Source: an uncultured Fimbriimonadales bacterium (GTDB lineage Bacteria; Armatimonadota; Fimbriimonadia; Fimbriimonadales; GBS-DC). Taken from it: DNA of 6,803 bases. Position numbers and translations under genes: made by a program. The notes under the pieces were generated by a model. The model saw nothing but the letters and a program-made list of their open reading frames with translations, did no database searches and was not told the origin of the DNA. The DNA lies in assembly GCA_937925775.1 (NCBI GenBank), contig CALAMM010000076.1, positions 1-6,803 of the forward strand, given 5' to 3'. The stretch's first letter is position 1, and the number at the start of each line of letters is the position of its first letter. Positions 1 through 6,165 of the stretch are shown in pieces.

Positions 1-240
1 GTAGGCGCACTCTTGGTTCTGCTGGTTCCGCGCCCGATAGACGCTCATCGGGTAGGTCTCGTCGTAGTCCTGAATATACTGCATCACACCCAGTCCCGCC
101 TGCTTCATGTTGTTGATACACTGGGTCTGGCGCGCCTTCTCACGCGCTTGCGCAAACACAGGGAACAGTATCGCCGCTAAGATGGCGATAATCGCGATAA
201 CGACCAAAAGCTCAATTAGTGTGAACCCACGATACCGCAT
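1..240 (-). CDS. Type IV pilin-like / DUF1559-type prepilin protein (3' end outside window)
   Basis: The gene reads leftwards from an ATG at 240-238, and its first 80 codons are present. A short basic leader (MRYRG) is followed by the prepilin peptidase site G5|F6, Glu at mature position 5 (E10), and a hydrophobic helix of about 20 residues (LLVVIAIIAILAAILFPVFA). After the helix come AQAREKARQ, a Cys-containing INNMKQ segment and a YIQDYDE motif. This arrangement is typical of the type II secretion/pseudopilin-like proteins (often DUF1559) that occur in large families in Armatimonadota and Planctomycetes. They are processed and methylated at the inner membrane and may form pilus-like or secretion structures, but individual roles are mostly unknown. 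The start is fixed by a strong GAGGAGGT at 250-257, 9 nt upstream. The C-terminal domain that would refine the family lies outside the window. Confidence 0.93.
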   Translation of the reverse strand, partial: MRYRGFTLIELLVVIAIIAILAAILFPVFAQAREKARQTQCINNMKQAGLGVMQYIQDYDETYPMSVYRARNQQNQECAY

Positions 241-318
241 CGTTCGGTTACCTCCTCGTAAAGTTAAGAGTCTGCCTCGTTGTCAAGATTCCTGCTGGAA
301 AGTTCCCGATAAGAGAAG

Positions 319-346
319 GACCTCCTCTCGAGCAGGAGAGGAGGTC
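319..346 (-). terminator. Intrinsic terminator after the dockerin-repeat gene
   Basis: There is a perfect 11-bp inverted repeat, with arms 319-329 and 336-346 and a 6-nt loop. It starts 8 nt past the stop codon of the minus-strand gene ending at 355. On the minus strand it is followed by the pyrimidine/T-rich run CTTCTCTTATC (318-308), as expected of a Rho-independent terminator, although the T-run is interrupted by C. It separates this gene from the pilin-like gene starting at 240. The perfect stem would also form on the plus strand, but no gene on that strand needs terminating there. Confidence 0.8.
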
Positions 347-354
347 TGACGGCG

Positions 355-1191
355 TTAGCTACCGCAGCTCGCGCCGAAGTTGAACAGCACCACCAGCAAG
401 TCGGCGTCATCCACCACGCCGTCGCGGTTCACATCACCGTTGCCGCTGCCGCCGAAGTTGAACAACACTATCAGCAAATCAGCGTCATCGATGGTGCAGT
501 CGTCGTTCACATCGCCACGCGGTCGTAGACCGCCGCTGTAGGCGACCGCATTAATCGAGTAGGTACGCGCACAGGCGCGCAGGGGGCCGCCCGTGTCGCA
601 GCTGTTGCCTGCAAGACGAACCACGCCGTTGAAGCCAAGATAGTTCACATTCTCATCAGGCGGGTTAATCGCGGGAGTCGCCAGCATCAGGTCTACGCCG
701 CAGAGGATACAGCCGTACGGGTCTGGCGAGCAGCTGCTTACTTCCCTAATCTCCATGGTGAAATCGCCGTAGACCTCGTTCAGCTGGAACCACTGATTCA
801 CTGAGCCACCAATAAAGGCGCATGCTGGCGGGTCGAAAGTGTGGCTGCCCTGCCAGCGGACCTGATTACCGCCAACAGGCGTTCCGTAGAAGGTCACGGT
901 CTCGTTCGACTGTATCGTGTTTACCATCTGGTTGATGGTAATCTGGAAATCCAGCGCGATGCCATCGCCGTTCAGGTCTTGCAGCTCCACGCAGATGGGG
1001 TTCTGGTCGCCCAAGCCACCCCCTGCCGCAGGGATGGTACACTGGTCACCAATGCGAATGTAGTACTCGGAGTTGTTCAATCGGAAGGACATTTTGCCGG
1101 TCTGGATGAGTCGGTCTACAAGGGTCTGTGCTGTAGCTGCGCTGGTTAGCGCAAGCATGCCAACGATCCCGAAAAGTATCGCCTTTCGCAT
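355..1191 (-). CDS. Secreted protein with two C-terminal dockerin-like calcium-binding repeats
   Basis: The 278-residue product is probably exported. An N-terminal basic MRK is followed by a hydrophobic stretch and a likely signal peptidase I site after ATA (about residue 21). Residues 22-225 are not a domain I recognise. They are Cys-rich (C51, C67, C124, C154, C161, C164, C198, C207) and contain one EF-hand-like loop, DLNGDGIALD, at 72-81. Residues 226-251 and 252-277 are two 26-residue copies of the pattern GDVNxDxxxDDADLLxVLFNFG, which matches dockerin type I / EF-hand-like calcium loops. In Armatimonadota and Planctomycetes such C-terminal repeats usually occur without cellulosomes, so attachment to a cohesin scaffold should not be assumed. 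ATG at 1191 is chosen because GGAGG at 1202-1206 lies 10 nt upstream; an in-frame TTG at 1197 would leave only 4 nt. The gene has its own promoter and terminator, so it is probably monocistronic. Function is unknown. Confidence 0.88.
   Translation of the reverse strand: MRKAILFGIVGMLALTSAATAQTLVDRLIQTGKMSFRLNNSEYYIRIGDQCTIPAAGGGLGDQNPICVELQDLNGDGIALDFQITINQMVNTIQSNETVTFYGTPVGGNQVRWQGSHTFDPPACAFIGGSVNQWFQLNEVYGDFTMEIREVSSCSPDPYGCILCGVDLMLATPAINPPDENVNYLGFNGVVRLAGNSCDTGGPLRACARTYSINAVAYSGGLRPRGDVNDDCTIDDADLLIVLFNFGGSGNGDVNRDGVVDDADLLVVLFNFGASCGS
373..528 (-). repeat. Two tandem 78-nt units encoding the dockerin-like repeats
   Basis: Units at 373-450 and 451-528 both begin (plus strand) with GCCGAAGTTGAACA. 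They match at roughly 50 of the first 66 positions and then diverge in the linker. Each encodes one 26-residue dockerin-like unit. Many differences are synonymous or conservative, which points to an old intragenic duplication kept for its protein motif. Confidence 0.85.
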
Positions 1192-1223
1192 GGTCAATCA
1201 GCCTCCGTTGGTAAAGATACTGT

Positions 1224-1252
1224 ATTATAGCACATTTTTCGCGAGGATGCAG
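1224..1252 (-). promoter_or_regulatory. Promoter of the dockerin-repeat gene (extended -10)
   Basis: A perfect TATAAT on the minus strand (1229-1224) is preceded by TGC, giving an extended -10 of the form TGnTATAAT. The -35 position at 17-bp spacing is CTGCAT (1252-1247), which is weak, as is common when the -10 is extended. Predicted transcription would start near 1217, giving a leader of about 25 nt that carries the GGAGG at 1202-1206. Confidence 0.75.
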
Positions 1253-1279
1253 GGAAATAGTGATTTGCTGGGCAGTTGG

Positions 1280-2632
1280 TTAGCTGCGTTGTTTTGCGAT
1301 AAACTCTGCGTACCAGTGCCCGCTGGACTTCATGAGGCGTTGTTGCGTTTCGAAGTTCACATAGAGCAGTCCGAACCGCTTGCTATAGCCGAACGCCCAC
1401 TCGAAGTTGTCCATCAGCGACCAGTAGAAGTAGCCTTTGAGGGGGACGCCGTCGTGCAGGGCGCGGTGCGCTTGCTCCAGGTGCGCTTTGAGGTACTCCA
1501 CGCGCAGTGGGTCGTCCACCTCGCCCTGCGCGTTCGGTGTGTCGGGGAACGCTGCGCCGTTTTCCGTGATGTAGATGGGGATGTCGCCGTACTCTGCCTG
1601 CACCCACTTTAGGATCTCATACAAGCCCTCTGGATAGACCTCCCAGCCCATCTCGGTGTAGAGTTTGCCCTCCTGATGGACGGTACGGGAGCCGATGGGG
1701 TCGCTGGCGTCGTAAGCCAGCACATTGCGCGTGTAGTAGTTCACGCCTAAGAAGTCGATGGGGGTCTGGATGATGCGCATATCGTCGGGCGCGACTTTGG
1801 GAGCAAATTCTCCGATGAAGTTGATGATAGTGTCGGGATACTCGCCGTGGAAGATGGGGTCTAAGAAGTAGCGGTTGATGAAGTTGTGCCATAGGGTGGC
1901 GACCATCTGGTCTTGCGGGCTGTCGCTGGCGGGCTGTTGGGGGCCGAGGTTGGTGACGATGCCGATTTGGGCGTTGGGGATGCTTTCTGCGCGGAAGGCT
2001 TGCACCGCTTTGCCGTGCGCCAGGAGCATGTGGTGTCCTGCTTTGGCGGCGGCGCCGATGTCGCGCATGCCAGGCGCGTGTTGCCCCCAGAGGTAGCCCA
2101 GCGCCATCACAACCCACGGTTCGTTGAGCGTTGCCCAGAGCGGCACGCGGTCGCCCAGTGCGCGGAACATCAGGCAAGCGTAGTCGGCGAACCACTTCGC
2201 GCAGTCGCGGTTCGCCCAGCCGCCCAGATCCTGCAGCTCGGCGGGTAAATCCCAGTGGTACAGGGTAATCATCGGTGTGATGCCCGCGCGGAGCAAGCCG
2301 TCCACCAAGCGTTTGTAGAAGTCCAGTCCTTTCTGGTTCACGACGCCGCGCCCCGTGGGCAGCACGCGCGCCCACGCCACCGAAAAGCGATAGGCGTTCA
2401 ACCCCAGTCGCCTCATCCATTCGATATCTTCTTGCCAACGATGGTAGTGGTCGCAGGCGACATCGCCCGTGTCGCCGTTGAGAATCGTGCCGGGCGTATG
2501 GCTAAACCGATGCCAGATGGATGCGCCTGCGCCGTCCGCCAAGGGCGAGCCTTCAATCTGATACGCCGCCGTCGCCGCACCCCACAGAAACGCCTTCGGA
2601 AACCGCATAGCAGACTGAGTCGTTCGAGGCAT
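1280..2632 (-). CDS. bglA: Family 1 glycoside hydrolase, probable beta-glucosidase
   Basis: The 450-residue protein covers a complete GH1 (beta/alpha)8 barrel; the family is usually about 440-480 residues. The N-terminal signature FPKAFLWGAATAAYQIEG is at 11-28. The TLNEPW motif at 168-173 supplies the acid/base E171, and ITENG at 355-359 supplies the nucleophile E357. Other GH1 landmarks are YHWDLP (125-130), FLGVNYYT (294-301) and the C-terminal sugar-pocket segment SLMDNFEWAFGYSKRFGL (405-422). There is no signal peptide, so it should act in the cytoplasm, hydrolysing beta-linked disaccharides such as cellobiose by a retaining mechanism. Substrate range (glucoside, galactoside, fucoside, 6-phospho) cannot be read reliably, so the symbol is indicative only. 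The ATG at 2632 has a modest AGGA at 2643-2646, 10 nt upstream; the next Met (2608) has no ribosome-binding site. No terminator is visible after its stop. Confidence 0.95.
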   Translation of the reverse strand: MPRTTQSAMRFPKAFLWGAATAAYQIEGSPLADGAGASIWHRFSHTPGTILNGDTGDVACDHYHRWQEDIEWMRRLGLNAYRFSVAWARVLPTGRGVVNQKGLDFYKRLVDGLLRAGITPMITLYHWDLPAELQDLGGWANRDCAKWFADYACLMFRALGDRVPLWATLNEPWVVMALGYLWGQHAPGMRDIGAAAKAGHHMLLAHGKAVQAFRAESIPNAQIGIVTNLGPQQPASDSPQDQMVATLWHNFINRYFLDPIFHGEYPDTIINFIGEFAPKVAPDDMRIIQTPIDFLGVNYYTRNVLAYDASDPIGSRTVHQEGKLYTEMGWEVYPEGLYEILKWVQAEYGDIPIYITENGAAFPDTPNAQGEVDDPLRVEYLKAHLEQAHRALHDGVPLKGYFYWSLMDNFEWAFGYSKRFGLLYVNFETQQRLMKSSGHWYAEFIAKQRS

Positions 2633-2666
2633 GCGCCGTATTTCCTGCCGTGAGGGCTGGACACGC

Positions 2667-2674
2667 GGTACAAT
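2667..2674 (+). promoter_or_regulatory. -10 element of aroQ, placed for a leaderless mRNA
   Basis: GGTACAAT is present, with the -10 hexamer TACAAT (one mismatch to consensus) at 2669-2674 and exactly 8 nt before the aroQ ATG at 2683. Transcription would therefore begin at or within about 2 nt of the start codon. I find no Shine-Dalgarno sequence in front of the ATG and no convincing -35 at 16-18 bp. Confidence 0.6.
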
Positions 2675-2675
2675 A
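2670..2675 (-). promoter_or_regulatory. Candidate -10 element of the GH1 gene, overlapping the aroQ -10
   Basis: On the minus strand the same bases read TATTGT (4 of 6 matches to TATAAT). A start near 2663 would give a leader of about 30 nt that includes the AGGA at 2643-2646 and the ATG at 2632. There is no good -35. The claim rests on position and the near-symmetry of the GTACAATAT sequence. Confidence 0.35.
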
Positions 2676-2682
2676 TCCGCCG

Positions 2683-3129
2683 ATGCGCAAAGTGCTGTTG
2701 CTGAACGGTCCGAACCTGAACCTGTTGGGTGAACGCGAGCCTGCGATTTACGGCACTGAAACGCTGGAGCGCATCGTGCAACGCGCCACTGAGTTCGCCC
2801 AGTCGCTGGGAATCGAGCTGCACGCGGTGCAGTCTAATCACGAGGGGACGCTGATTGACACGCTGCATCAAGCGCGCACTTGGGCAGAGGGCGTAATCCT
2901 GAACGCAGGCGCGTACACCCATACCAGCGTCGCCCTGCGCGATGCGATTTGCGCGGTCGGGCTTCCCACGATCGAAGTGCATCTGAGCAACATCCACGCC
3001 CGCGAGCCGTTCCGACGCCGCTCCCTGATCGCTCCTGTGTGCGTGGGCACAATCAGCGGCTTTGGCGCAAACAGCTACCTGCTGGCGGTGCAAGCAATCG
3101 CGTGGATTCTGGAACAAAAACAGGTATAA
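2683..3129 (+). CDS. aroQ: Type II 3-dehydroquinate dehydratase
   Basis: The product is 148 residues, the normal size for the small dodecameric type II enzyme, which dehydrates 3-dehydroquinate to 3-dehydroshikimate in the shikimate pathway in the cytoplasm. Visible motifs are LLNGPNLNLLG (6-16), the flexible lid segment with R18 and the catalytic Tyr in REPAIYG (Y23), SNHEG (51-55), NAGAYTHTS (74-82), the catalytic His in EVHLSN (H100) and the substrate-binding FRRRS (110-114). The start is the ATG at 2683. The frame is open upstream to an ATG at 2650, but the family begins right at MRKVLLLNGPNLN and a -10 sits 8 nt before it. No Shine-Dalgarno site is visible, so the message is probably leaderless. 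The aldolase gene follows 22 nt after the stop on the same strand. Confidence 0.96.
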   Translation: MRKVLLLNGPNLNLLGEREPAIYGTETLERIVQRATEFAQSLGIELHAVQSNHEGTLIDTLHQARTWAEGVILNAGAYTHTSVALRDAICAVGLPTIEVHLSNIHAREPFRRRSLIAPVCVGTISGFGANSYLLAVQAIAWILEQKQV

Positions 3130-3130
3130 T
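3103..3130 (+). promoter_or_regulatory. Promoter of the class I aldolase gene, overlapping the aroQ stop
   Basis: A perfect TATAAT at 3125-3130 contains the aroQ stop codon TAA (3127-3129) and is preceded by GG. A weak -35, TGGATT (3103-3108), lies at 16-bp spacing inside aroQ. Transcription would start near 3137, leaving a short leader with AGGTGG (3142-3147) just before the ATG at 3152. The aldolase can thus be transcribed independently of aroQ, though read-through from aroQ is also likely. Confidence 0.6.
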
Positions 3131-3151
3131 CCCCTGTAGCGAGGTGGAACG

Positions 3152-4084
3152 ATGGTTACAACTATGCCAGCGAAACGGCTTTCCTTGAGCGATTTACCCC
3201 ATCTGAGCACAGGCAAGCGCACACGCCTGTACCGCATGATGTATAAGTACGGTATCGGCAACGGGACGCTGATGGTGTTGCCCTACGATCAGGGGCTGGA
3301 GCACGGACCCCGCGACTTTTTCCCCTATCCGCCGTCGGGCGACCCCGACTATATCTGCCGACTGGCGATCGATTTGGGCTTTTCGGCGGTGGCGTTCCAG
3401 TACGGTATTGCGGAGAAATACATCGCAAAATTCGCGGGCAAGATACCGCTGATTTTGAAGCTGAACGGTAAGACGGAGATTCCTTCGGATGCGCAGGCGT
3501 TGTCGCCCTTGAACTCGCGTGTAGAGGATGCGGTGCGGCTGGGCGCGGACGCGGTTGGCTACACCCTCTATGTCGGCTCGCCGCGTCAGGACGAGGATTT
3601 CCGTCAGTTTATGGAGGTGCGCGCCGCGGCGGAGGCGTATGGCATGCCGCTGATTGTGTGGGCGTATCCGCGTGGCGAGGCGGTGCAAGCAAAAGGCGGA
3701 CGCGACAGCCTCTGGGCAGTGGATTACGCCGCGCGCACCGCAGCCGAACTCGGCGCGGACATCGTGAAGATTAACTTCCCCAAGCTTGCCCCACCCGAAG
3801 AGCGCGCCAAGCACCCGAAACCCTACAACGAGCTGGAGGAGAACGACGAGCAGCGCATCCAGCGCGTGGTGAACTCGGCAGTAAACACCTTCGTGCTGCT
3901 GTCAGGTGGCGAGAAAGGCAACGACGCCGATGTGCTACACAAGGTGCGCCTCTCGATGGAGGCGGGCGCAATTGGACTGATTTTCGGGCGCAACATCTGG
4001 CAACGCCCCTACGAGGAGGCCGCGCGCCTTGTGGAGCAAATCCAAGCCATCATGCGCGACTACGGGCGACCAGAGCCGGCGTAA
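3152..4084 (+). CDS. fbaB: Class I fructose-bisphosphate aldolase, DhnA/FbaB type
   Basis: The 310-residue protein belongs to the archaeal-type (DhnA/FbaB) class I aldolases, which cleave fructose 1,6-bisphosphate to dihydroxyacetone phosphate and glyceraldehyde 3-phosphate, or run in reverse in gluconeogenesis, through a lysine Schiff base. Landmarks are PYDQGLEHGP (44-53), IVWAYPRG (168-175) with the W170/Y172 pair seen in this family, the Schiff-base lysine in DIVKINFP (K206), and phosphate-binding SGG (251-253) and GRN (279-281). The start at 3152 has AGGTGG 4 nt upstream; the internal Met5 is too far from it. The related archaeal enzyme ADH synthase (alternative shikimate entry) is a possible misreading, notable beside aroQ. 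The WAYPRG and VKINFP motifs, however, are of the sugar-phosphate aldolase kind. The gene ends 8 nt from the convergent kinase gene. Confidence 0.92.
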   Translation: MVTTMPAKRLSLSDLPHLSTGKRTRLYRMMYKYGIGNGTLMVLPYDQGLEHGPRDFFPYPPSGDPDYICRLAIDLGFSAVAFQYGIAEKYIAKFAGKIPLILKLNGKTEIPSDAQALSPLNSRVEDAVRLGADAVGYTLYVGSPRQDEDFRQFMEVRAAAEAYGMPLIVWAYPRGEAVQAKGGRDSLWAVDYAARTAAELGADIVKINFPKLAPPEERAKHPKPYNELEENDEQRIQRVVNSAVNTFVLLSGGEKGNDADVLHKVRLSMEAGAIGLIFGRNIWQRPYEEAARLVEQIQAIMRDYGRPEPA

Positions 4085-4092
4085 CGCCCCGC

Positions 4093-5031
4093 TCATTCAG
4101 GGCAGCACCGCGCCATAAACTGGAGGGTCTCCTTGAGCGGTTGGACACCCGTTGTGGCGCCGAGCGCGGACACACAGAGCGCACCGACCGCGTTCGCCAG
4201 CCGCGCCGTGCGCCGCAACTCCCAGCCCATCGAGATGCCCGCTAACCAGCCCGCCGTGAAACAGTCGCCCGCACCAAGCATGTCGACCACCTCCACCGAG
4301 CATGCAGGCAGATGGAACGCCATCGCCCGGTTCTTAACGAAGCACCCGCGTGCGTCCATCTTGATGACGGCAGTGCCGACCCCCTCGGCTAAGAGTCGGT
4401 CGGCGATTTTTTCGGGGTCGGTTTCCCCCGTGAGCATGCTCGCCTCGCCGTAGTTCGGGGTGATGTAATCTAAGTAAGGCAGGCAGGGCTGGAGTAGGCG
4501 CATCCACTGCCCGCTGGCGTCCCAAGTGGTATCGAGGCAGGTAATCATCCCGCGCCGTTTCGCCTCTTGGAGTACCTGCGCCGCAGGCATGCCATCCATG
4601 CGCGGCATCAGATACGCGCCTGCAAGGTGGAAAATCGCGCAGTCGGCAAGCATCGCCCAGTCGATGTCGTCAGGGCAGAACTCGGCGTTCGCGCCCATGT
4701 GATGGATAAACGAGCGCTCGCCATCGGGATGCACCATCACCATCGTGCTGGAAGTGCCTGCGGTGGGGGTGCGTCGGACGCCGCGCGTGTCCACGCCCTG
4801 TCGTTGCAACTCGTTGAGGAGAAAATCGCCAAAAGCGTCCTGTCCCACGCGCCCAACGACACACACGGGCAAGCCCAGCTTCGCCAGTGCCAGTCCCGTG
4901 TTCGAGGCGCAGCCGCCGACATGGAGCTCCATACGCTCCACATGGACGCACACACCGCGCTCAGGGTAGCGACTCACGGGCTTTGCGACCACATCGGCGA
5001 CGAGGATCCCCACCGAAGCGATTTTGCGCAC
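4093..5031 (-). CDS. PfkB-family carbohydrate kinase
   Basis: The 312-residue protein has a ribokinase-like fold, transferring phosphate from ATP to a sugar or nucleoside hydroxyl in the cytoplasm. The N-terminal PfkB signature is GGCASNTGLALAKLG (39-53). The C-terminal signature DMLGAGDCFTAGWL (250-263) supplies the anion hole GAGD with catalytic base D256. TPNYGEASMLTG (191-202) is the usual substrate/ATP-side segment. The substrate is not clear; ribokinase, fructokinase and KDG-kinase-like roles are all possible, so no symbol is given. It starts at GTG 5031, only 3 nt after the dnaJ stop, with AAGGGGGG (5040-5047) inside the dnaJ end at 8-nt spacing. Translation is therefore probably coupled to dnaJ. 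It is the last gene of the rpoZ-dnaJ-kinase run. No terminator is visible after it, and it converges on the aldolase gene. Confidence 0.93.
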   Translation of the reverse strand: MRKIASVGILVADVVAKPVSRYPERGVCVHVERMELHVGGCASNTGLALAKLGLPVCVVGRVGQDAFGDFLLNELQRQGVDTRGVRRTPTAGTSSTMVMVHPDGERSFIHHMGANAEFCPDDIDWAMLADCAIFHLAGAYLMPRMDGMPAAQVLQEAKRRGMITCLDTTWDASGQWMRLLQPCLPYLDYITPNYGEASMLTGETDPEKIADRLLAEGVGTAVIKMDARGCFVKNRAMAFHLPACSVEVVDMLGAGDCFTAGWLAGISMGWELRRTARLANAVGALCVSALGATTGVQPLKETLQFMARCCPE

Positions 5032-5034
5032 GGC

Positions 5035-6150
5035 TCAGTCCCCCCTTCTGACGCTGCGCTTTACCTTCTCGAAGAAGCTGGTGGGTTCCGCGCTGGCGTA
5101 CTTTTTGAGGCGCACGCCGCTCAACTCGGCGTACTGGCGGAGCAGGTTGCGCTGCGCGTCCGTGAGCTTTTTGGGCATTTTCAATCCGATGCGCACATAC
5201 AGGTCGCCGCGCTTGCCAGTGCGCGCGTTGGGCAGCCCGCGTCCGGGGATTATCAGTTCGCTGTAGGGTTCCGTGAGTTCGGGGATTTCCAGCGTGATTT
5301 TGCCGTCCAGCGTCTCGATTTCCACTTCGTCGCCGAGCGCGAGTTGGGGATAGGTGAGATTAATCTGGGTCGCGAGGTCGTCGCCGCGTCGTCGGAAACG
5401 CGGGTGCGGGGCGATATGCACCACCACATACAAATCGCCGTCGCGCCCGCCGCGGAGGCCCGAGTCGCCCTCGCCGCGCAACAGGATTGCCGTCTCGTCT
5501 TCGATTCCTGGCGGGATTTGGACTGTGATGGCGTCGCGTCGGCGCACGAGCTTTTCGCCGCGGCATTCTCGGCATGGGGTTCGAAGGATTTCGCCCTCCC
5601 CGTGGCAGCGTTCGCAGGGAACCACGCGCGTCACTGTGCCCAAAATAGTGGTTTGGGTGAAGCGCACGCGCCCTGAGCCAGCGCAGTTGGGGCAGCGTTC
5701 GGGTGTCGTGCCCGGCTCTGCGCCCACACCCTTACATCGGGCGCACAGACGCAGCCGTTCCACCTCCACCGTTAGCGTCGCGCCGTGCAGCACCTGCTCC
5801 AGCGTGATGGTGAGGTCGGCGCGGCGGTCAGCGCCGTCAATCGGCCCGCGAGTCGCCACGCCCCCACCGAAAAACATCTGGAACAGGTTCTCCGCCACGC
5901 CAAAGGGGTCGGCGGTCGGTGCGCTCGGCGCACCCGCGTGCCCAAACCGATCGTACACCGCGCGCGATTCGGGGTCAGAAAGCACCTGATACGCCTCGTT
6001 GATGAGTTTGAACCGCTCTTCCGCTTGGGGGTCGTCCTTGTTGACATCGGGGTGGTACTGGCGCGCGAGCCGACGGAACGCCGCCTTGATCTCGTCCTGG
6101 CTCGCGTTTCGCCCGACGCCCAGTACCTCATAGTAGTCGGGTTTGCTCAT
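5035..6150 (-). CDS. dnaJ: Chaperone protein DnaJ (Hsp40, class A)
   Basis: The 371-residue DnaJ has all four regions. The J domain (1-70) carries the HPD triad at 33-35, which stimulates the DnaK ATPase. The G/F-linker region (about 71-108) is short and has few Gly-Phe repeats. The zinc-binding region has cysteine pairs 136/139, 153/156, 179/182 and 193/196. The C-terminal substrate-binding domains run from about 200 to 330. The fourth cysteine repeat is CRECRGEK, departing from CxxCxGxG at its last position. The protein would deliver unfolded clients to DnaK, whose gene is not in this window. The start is ATG 6150 (MSKPDYYEVLG, the usual DnaJ beginning), 15 nt after the rpoZ stop. Its only Shine-Dalgarno candidate, GGTGG at 6153-6157, is 2 nt away, so coupling to rpoZ translation is likely. 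Upstream in-frame GTG 6156 and TTG 6159 are less likely. Confidence 0.96.
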   Translation of the reverse strand: MSKPDYYEVLGVGRNASQDEIKAAFRRLARQYHPDVNKDDPQAEERFKLINEAYQVLSDPESRAVYDRFGHAGAPSAPTADPFGVAENLFQMFFGGGVATRGPIDGADRRADLTITLEQVLHGATLTVEVERLRLCARCKGVGAEPGTTPERCPNCAGSGRVRFTQTTILGTVTRVVPCERCHGEGEILRTPCRECRGEKLVRRRDAITVQIPPGIEDETAILLRGEGDSGLRGGRDGDLYVVVHIAPHPRFRRRGDDLATQINLTYPQLALGDEVEIETLDGKITLEIPELTEPYSELIIPGRGLPNARTGKRGDLYVRIGLKMPKKLTDAQRNLLRQYAELSGVRLKKYASAEPTSFFEKVKRSVRRGD

Positions 6151-6165
6151 CGCCACCAATTATGG

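Noticed and set aside
257..286. Perfect -35 TTGACA (286-281, minus) upstream of the pilin-like gene with TTTACG at 18-bp spacing
   Set aside because: The only -10 at usable spacing is poor and would start transcription inside the ribosome-binding site, so the strong Shine-Dalgarno could not be used. The true promoter is not clear.
1239..1246. TCGCGAGG in the dockerin-gene promoter as a shared operator with the palindrome in the rpoZ promoter
   Set aside because: The match is short and at a different distance from the -10, and TCGCGAG also occurs inside the rpoZ coding region (around 6260), so it is not specific to promoters.
1261..1300. Possible terminator after the GH1 gene (GCAG/CTGC pairing around its stop)
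   Set aside because: A 4-bp stem with an 8-nt loop and no following T-run. It is too weak to annotate.
2413..3261. Minus-strand open frame (282 codons) spanning the GH1 start, aroQ and the aldolase start
   Set aside because: It overlaps three genes with strong family motifs and would remove the divergent promoter region. It is a GC-driven shadow frame.
4078..4088. Small hairpin GGCG-TAA-CGCC at the aldolase stop codon as a bidirectional terminator for the convergent genes
   Set aside because: Only a 4-bp stem with a 3-nt loop and no T-run on either side. Transcripts from the two genes may overlap here, but no terminator can be claimed.
4567..5676. Long plus-strand open frame (369 codons) opposite dnaJ and the kinase gene
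   Set aside because: It lies wholly antisense to two clear protein families, is rich in Arg, His and Ala as frames opposite GC-rich codons are, and has no recognisable motif or ribosome-binding site.
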